DNA of 64,000 bases from an uncultured Pelagibacteraceae bacterium (GCA_902592965.1 CACJGL010000003.1:43676-107675); one strand, 5' to 3'. Numbered from the stretch's first letter, positions 1-10,034 are shown. A program made the numbers and translations. The notes: generated by a model from the letters alone, not told the origin.

Positions 1-650
1 AAGCAATCATATTTGATGCATACGGCACCCTATTTGATGTTAATTCTGCAGCTGAAAAATGTAAGGAAAAATTAGGAGATAAATGGGAAGGTTTCGCTAA
101 TTATTGGAGAACTACACAGCTTGAATATACTTGGCTTAGAAGTTTAATGAGAAGACACAAAGATTTTTGGCAAATCACTGAAGATAGTTTGGATAAATCT
201 ATGAATTTTTACAATATTGATAATTCAATGAGATCAGAACTATTAAATTTATATAAAGTGCTTTCACCATTTACAGAAGTAAGGGATGCTTTAAAAAAAT
301 TAAAACAATCAAATTATAAATTATCAATTCTATCAAATGGTACACCTGACCTTTTAAATGAACTTGTAGTTAGCAATCAATTAAAAGATATTTTTGATGA
401 TATTTTTTCTGTAGAAGAAGCTGGTATTTTTAAACCAGATTCAAAAGTATATGATCTTCCAATAAATAAATATAATATTGAAAAGAATGAAGTTTTATTC
501 TTAAGTGCTAATACATGGGATGTTTCTGGTGCAGGGAATTATGGATACAACACAGTTTGGGTAAATAGAAATAATAATATTTTTGATAAATTAGATTTTG
601 AACCTAACCAACAAATAAGTAATTTATCAGAATTGCTTGATTTAATTTAG
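1..650 (+). CDS. (S)-2-haloacid dehalogenase (HAD type II), 5' partial
   Basis: The reading frame is open from base 3, so the gene is cut by the window edge and probably lacks only a few N-terminal residues. Numbering from the first visible codon, DAYGTLFD (residues 5-12) supplies the nucleophilic Asp of the HAD fold. SNGTPDLL is motif II. KPDSKVY gives the Lys and, six residues later, the Tyr of L-2-haloacid dehalogenases. SANTWD gives the Ser, Asn and Asp at the spacing seen in that family. About 215 residues are visible, close to the usual 220-230. The family hydrolyses short-chain L-2-haloacids to D-2-hydroxyacids in the cytoplasm; the true substrate here is inferred only. Pirin and quinone oxidoreductase genes follow closely on the same strand. 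Confidence 0.85.
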   Translation, partial: AIIFDAYGTLFDVNSAAEKCKEKLGDKWEGFANYWRTTQLEYTWLRSLMRRHKDFWQITEDSLDKSMNFYNIDNSMRSELLNLYKVLSPFTEVRDALKKLKQSNYKLSILSNGTPDLLNELVVSNQLKDIFDDIFSVEEAGIFKPDSKVYDLPINKYNIEKNEVLFLSANTWDVSGAGNYGYNTVWVNRNNNIFDKLDFEPNQQISNLSELLDLI

Positions 651-661
651 ATATATCCTAT

Positions 662-1507
662 ATGAACAACATGACAAATATCGAAGTAGAAAAAATTATA
701 GATCCAACACCAGCATCAGATGGTGCAGGAGTTAAATTAAAAAGAAGTATTGGTGTTGAACCAAATTATTATGATCCATTTTTAATGTTAGATGAATTTG
801 GATCAGAAAATAAAGACGATTATATTGCAGGCTTTCCTCCTCATCCACACAGAGGAATTGAAACAGTTACATACATGTTAGCTGGGAGTTTCGAACATAA
901 AGATAGTACAGGTGGTCAAGGGAAAATGACTGCAGGAGATGTGCAATGGATGAAAACTGGTAGTGGAATAATTCATTCTGAAATGCCAGCTATGAACGAT
1001 GGAAAACTTCATGGTTTTCAATTATGGATTAATATGCCTGCCAGCGAGAAGATGAGTAAACCAGAATACCACTATATAGACGCTGATAAAATGAGCACAC
1101 ATAAGGATGAAGATAAATTTATAAAAGTAATTGCTGGAAAGTTTAGAAATTCAGAAGGTCCAATAAAAAAACACAATGTAGATCCAATTTATTTTGATGT
1201 AGAATTAAATGAAAGTAAAACTTTTAATCATCAAGTTCCATCCACACACAATTCATTCATATATTTAATTGAAGGTGAGATAGAAATTGGAAACAATAAA
1301 CATGAAAGCGTTAAAGGCTCTACATTAATATTATTATCTAGGGGTGAAAACTTGAAAGTAACTGCTTTATCAAACGCTAAATTTTTACTAATATCTGGAA
1401 AACCGATAGGAGAACAGATTGCAAGAGGTGGCCCATTCGTCATGAATACCAAACAAGAAATACTTCAAGCAATTGATGATTACCATAATGGTAATTTCGT
1501 AAAGTAA
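662..1507 (+). CDS. pirin family cupin protein
   Basis: 281 residues of the bicupin pirin family. The N-terminal cupin carries the metal-binding residues: HPHRGIE puts His at 61 and 63, and GSGIIHSEMP puts His 105 and Glu 107. The C-terminal cupin (about 150-275) is diverged, as is usual. Some bacterial pirins act as quercetin 2,3-dioxygenases, and others modulate pyruvate dehydrogenase or redox sensing, so the biochemical role is open. It begins 11 nt after the dehalogenase and ends 2 nt before the quinone oxidoreductase, so the three are probably co-transcribed. An alternative ATG lies three codons in (MTNIEVEK). Confidence 0.9.
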   Translation: MNNMTNIEVEKIIDPTPASDGAGVKLKRSIGVEPNYYDPFLMLDEFGSENKDDYIAGFPPHPHRGIETVTYMLAGSFEHKDSTGGQGKMTAGDVQWMKTGSGIIHSEMPAMNDGKLHGFQLWINMPASEKMSKPEYHYIDADKMSTHKDEDKFIKVIAGKFRNSEGPIKKHNVDPIYFDVELNESKTFNHQVPSTHNSFIYLIEGEIEIGNNKHESVKGSTLILLSRGENLKVTALSNAKFLLISGKPIGEQIARGGPFVMNTKQEILQAIDDYHNGNFVK

Positions 1508-1509
1508 AT

Positions 1510-2481
1510 ATGAAAGCTATAAGATTTGAAAAGTTTGGAGGTCCAGAAGTCTTAGAATACAAGGATATTGAAATTGGTAAACCTGGTCCAAAGGAAGTTC
1601 TAGTTAAAAATTTGTCAGTTGGACTTAATTATATTGATGTTTACCATCGAACAGGTTTGTATCCGATTGAATTACCTAGTGGACTTGGATTAGAAGCATC
1701 TGGAGTAGTAGAAGAAATTGGCTCAGAAGTAAGTCTTTTTAAAGTTGGAGATCGAGTAAGTCATGCATCTGCTCCAATAAGTGGATACTCGGAAAAACAA
1801 ATAATGCCAGAAGAAAAGTTAGTTACCGTGCCCGAAGGTATTTCAGATGAAATAGCTTCTTGTATTTTATTAAAAGGAATAACATCAGAATATTTATTAC
1901 ACAGATCATATGCTGTTAAAAAAGGAGATAAAGTTTTATTTCATGCAGCTGCTGGTGGTGTTGGCCAAATATTGTGCCAATGGGCTAATGCTTTAGGATG
2001 TGAAGTCATTGGAACAGTTGGATCTAAAGAAAAAGTTGAAATAGCAAAAAAAAATGGGTGTCATCATGTTATCAATTACACAGATCATAATTTTGTTGAA
2101 GAAGTTGAAAAAATAGTAGGTAAAAACGGAATAGATGTTGTCTATGATGGTGTGGGAGCTAAGACTTTTGAAGGATCAATAGAATGTTTAAAAATTAGAG
2201 GAATGATGGTGGCATTTGGAAATGCATCTGGTTATGTTCACACTATAGATGTCAAAAAACATATAAATACAAAAGGTCTTTTTTTTACAAGACCGTCGAT
2301 AATGCATTATACAATTACAAGAGATGAATTAAAAAAATCTGCTGAATTAGTTTTTGATGCTGTTCTCTCAGGAAAAATAAAAATTGAAGTTTCTAAAAAA
2401 TACAAATTAAGTGAAGCTAAACAAGCCCATATAGATTTAGAGAATAGAGTTTTAACAGGACCAGCAGTTATTATTCCTTAA
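1510..2481 (+). CDS. qor: NADPH:quinone oxidoreductase (zeta-crystallin-like MDR family)
   Basis: 323 residues, the normal length for this zinc-independent medium-chain dehydrogenase/reductase family. It has an N-terminal GroES-like domain (about 1-120) and a Rossmann domain with the dinucleotide-binding AAGGVG at 147-152. The zinc ligands of alcohol dehydrogenases are absent, which fits quinone or enone reduction with NADPH. The start lies 2 nt after the pirin stop. The 3' end overlaps the convergent DUF2721 gene by 11 nt. The family assignment is firm; the physiological acceptor is not known. Confidence 0.88.
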   Translation: MKAIRFEKFGGPEVLEYKDIEIGKPGPKEVLVKNLSVGLNYIDVYHRTGLYPIELPSGLGLEASGVVEEIGSEVSLFKVGDRVSHASAPISGYSEKQIMPEEKLVTVPEGISDEIASCILLKGITSEYLLHRSYAVKKGDKVLFHAAAGGVGQILCQWANALGCEVIGTVGSKEKVEIAKKNGCHHVINYTDHNFVEEVEKIVGKNGIDVVYDGVGAKTFEGSIECLKIRGMMVAFGNASGYVHTIDVKKHINTKGLFFTRPSIMHYTITRDELKKSAELVFDAVLSGKIKIEVSKKYKLSEAKQAHIDLENRVLTGPAVIIP

Positions 2482-2878
2482 ATTGATCATCCATATCTGA
2501 AAGGTGAAGTCTTAACGCTCTAGTCGAGATTTGTATTTCTCTTATAAAAAATATTATTGATACCATCATCGATAAACAACAAGAGCCGAAAATTATTCTA
2601 GCTAAAAAATATGTCTCTAAATAAAGAGCAAAAACAGTAAGCATATTAAATAAAAAACCAAATGCTGCAAAAAGTATAGTAATTCTTAAATTTTTTACTC
2701 TATCATTTAAATTAATTAGCTGCTGCTTCCACTCTGGTGGAGTATGCTTTTCAAAAACATATTCGTCGTGTATTTTTCTAATCAAACCGCTTAATGTATG
2801 AAATCTATTACTATAGACAGCCATAATAAGAGGAATGGCGGGAAACATTAATGCGGTAACAGTGTAATCAATATTCAT
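2471..2878 (-). CDS. DUF2721 family membrane protein
   Basis: 135 residues. A short hydrophobic N-terminal segment (about 5-24) is followed by a charged cytosolic loop (RKIHDEYVFEKHTPPEWKQ region) and two further membrane helices at about 67-88 and 91-112. It ends in a charged tail. The pattern and the LSGLIRKIHDEY region resemble DUF2721, a small inner-membrane family of unknown function. It is convergent with qor, overlapping it by 11 nt, and divergent from ubiA. No function is claimed. Confidence 0.65.
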   Translation of the reverse strand: MNIDYTVTALMFPAIPLIMAVYSNRFHTLSGLIRKIHDEYVFEKHTPPEWKQQLINLNDRVKNLRITILFAAFGFLFNMLTVFALYLETYFLARIIFGSCCLSMMVSIIFFIREIQISTRALRLHLSDMDDQFKE

Positions 2879-2927
2879 GCGAATCAGTTTGATTATGAAT
2901 CTACGCTTTGTTATTTACAAGTAAATT

Positions 2928-3797
2928 ATGTCTGAAAAGGTTAAAATTTTTATTGAATTAACAAGACTTAATAAACCAATTGGTTTCATGCTTCTATTTT
3001 GGCCATGCGTTTGGGGCTTAACAATTTCATATGATTTTTCACTTTCTTTAAATACTTATTTTATTTATGCTTTTTTATTTTTTTCTGGATCTGTTCTAAT
3101 GAGATCAGCAGGATGTATTGTTAACGATATAAGTGATAGAAAAATTGATAAGCTAGTCGAAAGAACAAAAAATAGACCAATCGCGTCAGAAAAAATTTCT
3201 GTATTAAATGCTGCAATATATGCTGCAATCTTATGTTTAATCGCGTTTTTAGTTTTGATAAATTTTAATAAATTTACCATTTATATGGCTCTTCTTTCAA
3301 TGCCGATGGCTTTTACATATCCATTAATGAAAAGATTTACTTACTGGCCTCAACTTTTTTTAGGTATTACTTTTAATTACGGTCTAGTTTTGGCATGGAT
3401 ATCCATTCAAAATGAAGTTTCTATAGTACCAATTATATTTTATTTAGGAGCCACATTTTGGACATTAGGTTACGACACAATATATGGATATCAAGATATT
3501 AATGATGATGAAATAATTGGAGTTAAATCAACATCGATTAAATTTAAAAATAACCCAAAAAAATTTATATCGTTTTGTTACATTATATTTTTAATATCAT
3601 TGTTTCTTGTTGGTTATAAAATGAATTTTAATTATTTATATTATATTGCTTTAATAGTGCCTTTAACTCATTTATTAATTTTTCAATCTCTCAAATTAAA
3701 AACTGAAAGTGGGAATGACTGCTTAGCAAAATTTAAAAGCAACAATCTTTTGGGTCTTATTATTTTAATAATTTTGTTAGTAGGAAAATTAACTTAA
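2928..3797 (+). CDS. ubiA: 4-hydroxybenzoate polyprenyltransferase
   Basis: 289 residues with about eight to nine membrane helices. The first Asp-rich motif NDISDRKID (from residue 66) and the second, GYQDINDD (around 187-194), are the Mg-prenyl-diphosphate sites of UbiA enzymes. The start MSEKVKIFIELTRLNKPIG is typical of the bacterial ubiquinone branch. The enzyme joins the polyprenyl chain to 4-hydroxybenzoate in the inner membrane, an early ubiquinone step. Its stop overlaps the next start by one base (TAATG), so it is translationally coupled to the lipid A genes downstream, a mixed-function arrangement. Confidence 0.93.
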   Translation: MSEKVKIFIELTRLNKPIGFMLLFWPCVWGLTISYDFSLSLNTYFIYAFLFFSGSVLMRSAGCIVNDISDRKIDKLVERTKNRPIASEKISVLNAAIYAAILCLIAFLVLINFNKFTIYMALLSMPMAFTYPLMKRFTYWPQLFLGITFNYGLVLAWISIQNEVSIVPIIFYLGATFWTLGYDTIYGYQDINDDEIIGVKSTSIKFKNNPKKFISFCYIIFLISLFLVGYKMNFNYLYYIALIVPLTHLLIFQSLKLKTESGNDCLAKFKSNNLLGLIILIILLVGKLT

Positions 3798-5539
3798 TGA
3801 AAAATATTGATATTATAAAAAGATTGTACAATGATTATACAACAAAACATCTAAATAAAATAATTCTTGCTATAGTGTTTTCTATTTTTGTTGCTGGCGC
3901 CACATCAGCGACAGCATGGTTACTCGACCCTGCAATAGAAAAAATTTTTATAAACAAAGATCAAAGTTTAATTTTCATAATTCCACTTTTAATCATAATA
4001 GCTTTTGCTACAAAAGGCATATCTCTATATTTAGCAAAAGTTTTAATGATAAAAACTGCAGAAGAAGTTAAAAAAAATATTCAAATCGATATGTTATCTT
4101 CTTTCATAAAAGCTGATACTGAAAAAATTGAAGATAAACATTCAGGAAAATATATTTCAAATCTTAACTTTGATGTAAATCAAATAACTGGGATGCTAAG
4201 TAATGCAGTTTTAAACCTATTCAAGGATGGCTTAACGCTTATTGGCTTGTTATTTGTGATGTTCTTTCAAAATTGGAGGCTTTCTCTTATAGCTTTAATT
4301 ATGCTTCCAATAGCTACGATAACTGCAAAAAAATTAGGAAAACGTATTATTAAAGTTGCCACAGAAGCACAAGAAAAGTCAGGCGACTTAAATAAATATT
4401 TAATTGATCTTTTTAAAAATCATAAAATTATAAAAATTTTTCAGAGAGAGAATTATGAACATGAAAGATCAGAAAAATTCGTCAATGATCTAAAAGAAAA
4501 ATCAATAAAAATTGCAACTGTTTTTATAAGATCCACTCCAATAATGGAAGTTGTAACTGGAATAATGATTGCAATATTAATTTTTTACTCAGGAAAATTA
4601 ATTATGAATGACCAGCTTAGTATAAACAATTTTTTCTCTTTTTTGGCTGCTATGATGCTTGCTTATCAACCAGTAAAGTCTTTAGCAACAGTTAATGTTG
4701 CTTTTGGCCAAGGACTATCGGCAGGAAAAAGAATATTACCTATTATTGATCAACAAAATAAAATTTCAACAAATGAAAATGGAAAAATATTAGATATAAG
4801 TAATGCATCAATAAAATTTCAAAATATTAATTTTAGTTACAAATCAAATCTTAACAATATAGTCCTTAAAGATATTAATATTGATATAGCTGGCAGAAAA
4901 ATGACAGCTTTAGTAGGCCACAGCGGATCGGGAAAATCTACAATATTAAATTTAATACCAAGAATTTATGATGCAGACTCAGGGGAGATTCTAATTGATA
5001 ATCAAAAAGTACAAAACCTTAATCTTAAATCATTAAGGAAAGAAATATCTATTGTTGATCAAAATACAACACTTTTTGATGATACTATTTTTAATAATAT
5101 CAAATATGCCAAACCAGAGGCAAGTGACGAAGAAATTTATACAGCTGCAAAAATATCAATGTGTACAGATTTTATAGAAAAATTAGAAAATAAATTTCAG
5201 ACTTTTATAGGGGAAAATGGAGTAAAACTATCAGGTGGTGAAAAGCAAAGACTTTCGATAGCGAGAGCTTTGTTAAAGGATAGCAAAATAATTCTTCTAG
5301 ACGAAGCAACTTCATCTCTAGACTCTGAAACAGAAGAAAAAATACAAAAAGCTATTGAGGAATTAACAAAAAATAAAACAACAGTAGTTATTGCTCATAG
5401 ACTATCAACTATTCTTAATTCAGAAAAAATTTATGTTGTTGATAAAGGTTCTGTAGAATCATCAGGGAAACATGATGATCTAATCAAAAATTCATTGCTT
5501 TATAAAAACTTCTACGAGAGACAAATAAAAAACAACTAA
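3797..5539 (+). CDS. msbA: MsbA-type lipid A / lipopolysaccharide ABC exporter
   Basis: 580 residues, the standard length of an ABC half-transporter with fused membrane (about 1-310) and ATPase (about 335-580) domains. Walker A is GHSGSGKST at 374-382. The signature LSGGEKQRLS and the Walker B stretch ILLDEATSSLD follow, with the H-loop in IAHRLS. MsbA homodimers flip the lipid A core across the inner membrane. The assignment to MsbA rather than another B-family exporter rests on its position directly before waaA, lpxK and an lpxL-like gene, all joined by one- to four-base overlaps. Confidence 0.85.
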   Translation: MKNIDIIKRLYNDYTTKHLNKIILAIVFSIFVAGATSATAWLLDPAIEKIFINKDQSLIFIIPLLIIIAFATKGISLYLAKVLMIKTAEEVKKNIQIDMLSSFIKADTEKIEDKHSGKYISNLNFDVNQITGMLSNAVLNLFKDGLTLIGLLFVMFFQNWRLSLIALIMLPIATITAKKLGKRIIKVATEAQEKSGDLNKYLIDLFKNHKIIKIFQRENYEHERSEKFVNDLKEKSIKIATVFIRSTPIMEVVTGIMIAILIFYSGKLIMNDQLSINNFFSFLAAMMLAYQPVKSLATVNVAFGQGLSAGKRILPIIDQQNKISTNENGKILDISNASIKFQNINFSYKSNLNNIVLKDINIDIAGRKMTALVGHSGSGKSTILNLIPRIYDADSGEILIDNQKVQNLNLKSLRKEISIVDQNTTLFDDTIFNNIKYAKPEASDEEIYTAAKISMCTDFIEKLENKFQTFIGENGVKLSGGEKQRLSIARALLKDSKIILLDEATSSLDSETEEKIQKAIEELTKNKTTVVIAHRLSTILNSEKIYVVDKGSVESSGKHDDLIKNSLLYKNFYERQIKNN

Positions 5540-6768
5540 TGTATTTTTTGTATAATATATTAGGAATTATTTTTTTTTTAATCTCACCATTTATATTATT
5601 TTTTAGAATAATTAATGGAAAGGAAGATTGGAAAAGAATCTTAGAAAAATATGCTTATTATAATTTAAAAAAGACTGATACAACTGTATGGTTTCATGGG
5701 GCAAGTGTTGGGGAAATCATGAGCATTCTCCCTTTGATAAATAAGTTTGAAAAAGACAAAGCTATAAAAAAAATTTTACTTACTTCATCTACTTTAAGTT
5801 CTGCATCAATAATTGCAAAGAAACCATTAAAGAAAACAACTCATATTTACTATCCATTTGATATTGGATTTATATGCAATAAATTTTTAAATTATTGGGA
5901 ACCAAAAATTGCAATATTTGTAGATTCTGAAATCTGGCCGAATATGTATGAAAAAATAAATTCAAAAAAAATACCTCTTATTTTAATCAATGCTAGAATT
6001 ACGAGTAAAAGTTTCAAAAGATGGCAAATCTTTTCATCTTTTGCAAAGAATGTTTTCAGTAAAATAACTATAGCTTTACCTCAAAATCAAGAAACCCAAA
6101 ATTATTTAAAAAAATTGGGTGTTAAAAAAATTAAATTTATTGGAAATTTAAAGTATTTCAAAAATGATAAACAAAGTTTGAAGAAAAATGTTCAAAAATA
6201 TTTTAAAAATAAAAAAATATTCTGTGCAGCTAGCACTCATTATAATGAGGAAAAAATCATTGGAAAATTACATTTAAAATTGAAGAAAAAGTTTAAGAAT
6301 TTAATTACAATATTGGTTCCGCGTCACATAAATAGATCAGAGGATATAAAGCAAGAACTTAGAAAATTAAAACTGACAATTGCCGAAAGATCAAGCGGAC
6401 ATAAACCGTCTGAAAATTGTGACGTATATATTGTTAATACATATGGGGAAATGTCAAAATTTTTAAGACTTTCAAATGTAACGTTTATTGGCGGATCTTT
6501 AGTAAACCATGGAGGACAAAACCCATTAGAAGCTGTAAGAATGGGTAATTACGTGATGCATGGTAAAAAAGTAAATAATTTTAAAGAAATATATAAAGAA
6601 TTAAAAAGTTTAAAAATATCTTCAGAGATTAAAAATATTGATCAAATGGAAAAGGTATTTGTAAAAAATCATAATTACAAAATATCAAATAGTAAACTTA
6701 ATAAGATTAATTATTTAGGTGCTAAAATTTTTGAAAATAACGTTAAAGAAATTAAAAATTATTTATAA
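5539..6768 (+). CDS. waaA: 3-deoxy-D-manno-octulosonic acid (Kdo) transferase
   Basis: 409 residues, normal for WaaA/KdtA. An N-terminal membrane anchor (about 1-24) precedes two GT-B lobes. WFHGASVGE places the likely catalytic Glu at residue 59. The late FIGGSLVNHGGQNPLEA stretch is the CMP-Kdo binding signature. It adds Kdo to lipid IVA on the cytoplasmic face. It is coupled by TAATG junctions to the exporter before it and lpxK after it. Confidence 0.93.
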   Translation: MYFLYNILGIIFFLISPFILFFRIINGKEDWKRILEKYAYYNLKKTDTTVWFHGASVGEIMSILPLINKFEKDKAIKKILLTSSTLSSASIIAKKPLKKTTHIYYPFDIGFICNKFLNYWEPKIAIFVDSEIWPNMYEKINSKKIPLILINARITSKSFKRWQIFSSFAKNVFSKITIALPQNQETQNYLKKLGVKKIKFIGNLKYFKNDKQSLKKNVQKYFKNKKIFCAASTHYNEEKIIGKLHLKLKKKFKNLITILVPRHINRSEDIKQELRKLKLTIAERSSGHKPSENCDVYIVNTYGEMSKFLRLSNVTFIGGSLVNHGGQNPLEAVRMGNYVMHGKKVNNFKEIYKELKSLKISSEIKNIDQMEKVFVKNHNYKISNSKLNKINYLGAKIFENNVKEIKNYL

Positions 6769-7691
6769 TGAAAGTAAAAAGACCCATTTTTTGGGATAGT
6801 TTCAATTTCATATCATTATTACTCTTACCATTTAGTTTGATAACAATTATTTTTAATTTTTTTAAATCTTTAAGTCCAAAAAAATATTTCAAAATAAAAA
6901 CAATCTGTGTTGGAAATATTTACTTAGGTGGAACTGGAAAAACACCTTTAGTTTTAAAAATAAATGATATGTTAAAATATAAGTTTAAAACTGTGTTTAT
7001 TAAAAAAAAATATATTGATCAAATTGATGAGCAAAATATTTTATCAAAATATGGAAATCTAATTTGTTTAAGTTTTAGAGATATTGCGCTGAGAATTGCT
7101 GAGAGAAAAAAATACCAGTTAGCTATATTAGATGATGGTTTACAAGATAAAAGTTTAAATTATGATATTTCTATTGCTTGTTTTAATAGTTCAGAGCTAG
7201 TTGGAAATGGGCTAGTTTTGCCTGCTGGGCCATTAAGGGAAAGAATTACGAATATTTTAAATTATGATCTTGCATTTCTTAATGGTGAAAAAAATAATAA
7301 AAGTTTCGAAAAAACTCTAAAGAGATTAAATCCAAATTTAAAAATATTTAGAGCTAAATACGCTCCTAGAAATCTTGAGTCTTTTAAATTTAAAAATAAC
7401 TTTCTAGTTTTTTCAGGCATAGGTAATCCTTTAGAATTTCAACAAACATTAAAAAAATATAATTTTAAGATAAAAAAAATAATGACTTTTCCAGACCATT
7501 ATAAATATAAAAATTCTGATATAAATAATATAAAAAATATGGCTAAGAGTAATAAATTAAAAATTATAACAACCGAAAAAGACTACAATCGATTATCAAA
7601 TTTACAAAAAAAAAATATTCAATTTTTAAAAATAGGATTAAAAATTGAAAAAGAAAAAGAATTTAAAAATTTTTTATTAAAGAAATTATGA
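6768..7691 (+). CDS. lpxK: tetraacyldisaccharide 4'-kinase
   Basis: 307 residues. A hydrophobic N-terminal helix (about 12-33) is followed by GNIYLGGTGKTPLVLK with the P-loop at 54-59, the hallmark of LpxK. LDDGLQDKSL and PAGPLRE are further family blocks. It phosphorylates the 4' position of the lipid A disaccharide at the inner membrane. The gene is slightly shorter than the E. coli protein. Its 3' end overlaps the acyltransferase start by 4 nt (ATGA). Confidence 0.92.
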   Translation: MKVKRPIFWDSFNFISLLLLPFSLITIIFNFFKSLSPKKYFKIKTICVGNIYLGGTGKTPLVLKINDMLKYKFKTVFIKKKYIDQIDEQNILSKYGNLICLSFRDIALRIAERKKYQLAILDDGLQDKSLNYDISIACFNSSELVGNGLVLPAGPLRERITNILNYDLAFLNGEKNNKSFEKTLKRLNPNLKIFRAKYAPRNLESFKFKNNFLVFSGIGNPLEFQQTLKKYNFKIKKIMTFPDHYKYKNSDINNIKNMAKSNKLKIITTEKDYNRLSNLQKKNIQFLKIGLKIEKEKEFKNFLLKKL

Positions 7692-8548
7692 GGAAGTTTT
7701 TTTATTTAATTGAATTTATTTTAATAAAATTGTTTTTTTTTATACTAATTATAATTGGTTATAAAAATGGATCTAATTTGGGAGATTTTATTGGACGCTT
7801 GTTTGGCCCAATATTTAGATCAAAAAAGTTAATTGAAAATAATCTGGAACAATCTGGCATTGTAGACAAAAAAAGTTACAATAAAATTATCAGCAAAATA
7901 TATGGAAATTATGGAAGAATACTTGCTGAATATCCTTTTCTTAAAGCATTTAGAAATAGCAAATTAAATAAATTTATTGAAATAGACGGGCTTGAAAACC
8001 TAAACAAAATTAAGAGAGAAAAAAGACGAGCTGTATTTATATCTGGTCATTTCAATAATTTTGAATTAATGGCGCTCCAAATAGAAAAAGCTGGTATAAA
8101 TTTGTGTGCCATTTATAGACCACTAAATAACGTATTCCTTAACAAAACTATGGAAGAAATTAGAGAAAATTTTATATGCAAAAATCAAATTAAAAAAGGA
8201 AGATCAGGCACAAGACAGATTATTGAAAATATAAAGAAAGGTAACTCAGTAGCTCTAATGATAGACCAAAGAGTAAGAGAAGGCATAAAAATTAATTTTT
8301 TTGGTAAACCAGCTAGTACTACGACCATACCCGCACAATTAATTAAAAAATATAAATGCGATCTAGTGCCTATTTATATAGAGAGAAGAAAAAATAATTA
8401 TTTTAAAATGTTTGTTTCAGAACCAATTAAAATTGGGAACAATAAATCAATTAAAGAGATCACTGAACATCTAAATAAGATACTTGAAAAAATGATTAAA
8501 AAAAATGTAGACCAGTGGATCTGGACCCATGATAGATGGAAAACATAA
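7688..8548 (+). CDS. lpxL: lipid A late acyltransferase (LpxL/HtrB family)
   Basis: 286 residues with one N-terminal membrane helix (about 5-24). The acyltransferase motif HX4E lies in SGHFNNFE with His 121 and Glu 126. The later blocks GRSGTRQIIE and MIDQRVREGI match the LpxL family. The family transfers a secondary acyl chain from acyl-ACP to Kdo2-lipid IVA. It is the last gene of the coupled ubiA-msbA-waaA-lpxK-lpxL run and abuts the convergent DUF2093 gene with no spacing. Whether it adds laurate or another chain cannot be read from sequence. Confidence 0.88.
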   Translation: MRKFFYLIEFILIKLFFFILIIIGYKNGSNLGDFIGRLFGPIFRSKKLIENNLEQSGIVDKKSYNKIISKIYGNYGRILAEYPFLKAFRNSKLNKFIEIDGLENLNKIKREKRRAVFISGHFNNFELMALQIEKAGINLCAIYRPLNNVFLNKTMEEIRENFICKNQIKKGRSGTRQIIENIKKGNSVALMIDQRVREGIKINFFGKPASTTTIPAQLIKKYKCDLVPIYIERRKNNYFKMFVSEPIKIGNNKSIKEITEHLNKILEKMIKKNVDQWIWTHDRWKT

Positions 8549-8746
8549 TCAGTTTTTGTCTAATAAATCTCTTTTCATTGAGGCTTCGACATACGAAAAG
8601 TAGGCTTCCTGTTCTTCAACATTCCAGTAAGCTAAGTTTTCAAGTGGTATTTTTTTTTGTGAGATAGCACAAATCACATGATCACCATCTTCAATGATCT
8701 CAAAATTATTTGCTAAGTATTTTAATTTAGCTAACTTATTTAACAT
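8549..8746 (-). CDS. DUF2093 family small protein
   Basis: 65 residues with no membrane segment. The blocks FEIIEDGDHVICAISQKKIP and ENLAYWNVEEQEAYFS match DUF2093, a short conserved alphaproteobacterial family of unknown function. A single Cys is present, so a zinc site is unlikely within one chain. It sits between the convergent lpxL stop and the divergent purD start, so it is probably a single-gene unit. Confidence 0.75.
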   Translation of the reverse strand: MLNKLAKLKYLANNFEIIEDGDHVICAISQKKIPLENLAYWNVEEQEAYFSYVEASMKRDLLDKN

Positions 8747-8768
8747 ATTTAAGATATATATTTACTAA

Positions 8769-10034
8769 ATGAAAATTGCAATTATTGGTAGTGGAGGACG
8801 AGAACATGCTCTAGTTCATCAAGTAAGCAAGTCAAAAAAATTAACAAAAATATACTCAATACCTGGCAATGCCGGAACTGAAGAAATATCTCTAAATATT
8901 GATCTTAATTTAGAAAATTTTCAAGACTTATATGATTTTATCTATAAGGAACAAATCGAATTAGTGATTGTTGGTCCAGAAAAACCATTAGTCGATGGAT
9001 TAGTAGATTTTCTAGAATCAAAAAATATTAAAGTTTTTGGTCCTAGAAAAAAGGTTGCTCAATTAGAAGGCTCAAAAATATTTACAAAACAAATTTGTGA
9101 GAAATTTAACATACCAACTGCTAAATTTAAAATTTGTAAATCTAAAGAAGATTCGTTTTTATTTCTATCATCATCTAATTTTCCTATTGTTGTAAAGGCG
9201 GATGTTCTTGCTGCAGGTAAAGGTGTTTATATTTGTCAAAATGTTGATGAGGCTAAAACTGCTATTAATGAAATATTTGACGGTAAATTTGGGAAAGCAG
9301 ATCAAGTGTTAATTGAGGAATTTCTAGAAGGAGATGAAATGAGTTTTTTTATTATTTCAGATGGAATTAGTTATAAAACTTTTAATACAGCTCAAGACCA
9401 TAAAAGAGTTGGTGAGGGTGATACTGGAAAAAATACGGGAGGAATGGGAGCTTATTCACCTTCAAGCTTAATTAATGATGATTTAGAAAATAAAATTTTA
9501 AACAAAATAATTGAGCCAACTTTAAAAGCTATAAGTGAAATGAATGAGAAGTACGTCGGTTTTTTATATGCTGGCTTAATGATAAAAAGTAATGAACCAT
9601 ACCTAATTGAATATAATGTCAGGATGGGTGATCCTGAATGCCAAACTATATTACCTTTGGTTGACAGTGATTTGTTGGAAATAATAAATGCTTGTTGTAA
9701 TTCAAAATTAAAGACTCACGAAATAAAATGGAAAAATAAAAAAAGTATGTGCATTGCTTTATGCTCAAAAGGATATCCTGAAAAATATAATAAGAATGTT
9801 GAAATTAAAAATTTAAAAGAATTCAAATCAACTAAAGATAATTTTATTTTTCATGCTGGAACAAAAAGTTCTGGAAACAAAATTGTAGCAGTTGGAGGTA
9901 GGGTAATAAATTTTGTGAATATCTCAGATAGTTATTTATCAAGTAGAAAAGAAATCATCAATCAGATTAATAAATTGAATTGGGAAGATGGTTTTTATAG
10001 ATCAGATATAGGTCATAAAGTCATAGATAAATGA
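8769..10034 (+). CDS. purD: phosphoribosylamine-glycine ligase
   Basis: 421 residues, full length. It begins with the glycine-rich IIGSGGREHAL, followed by the VGPEKPLVDGL block and an ATP-grasp domain. GDTGKNTGGMGAYSP and EYNVRMGDPECQ are the classic PurD signatures. It makes glycinamide ribonucleotide from phosphoribosylamine, glycine and ATP, the second step of de novo purine synthesis. Its stop overlaps the rsmD start by 4 nt. Confidence 0.96.
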   Translation: MKIAIIGSGGREHALVHQVSKSKKLTKIYSIPGNAGTEEISLNIDLNLENFQDLYDFIYKEQIELVIVGPEKPLVDGLVDFLESKNIKVFGPRKKVAQLEGSKIFTKQICEKFNIPTAKFKICKSKEDSFLFLSSSNFPIVVKADVLAAGKGVYICQNVDEAKTAINEIFDGKFGKADQVLIEEFLEGDEMSFFIISDGISYKTFNTAQDHKRVGEGDTGKNTGGMGAYSPSSLINDDLENKILNKIIEPTLKAISEMNEKYVGFLYAGLMIKSNEPYLIEYNVRMGDPECQTILPLVDSDLLEIINACCNSKLKTHEIKWKNKKSMCIALCSKGYPEKYNKNVEIKNLKEFKSTKDNFIFHAGTKSSGNKIVAVGGRVINFVNISDSYLSSRKEIINQINKLNWEDGFYRSDIGHKVIDK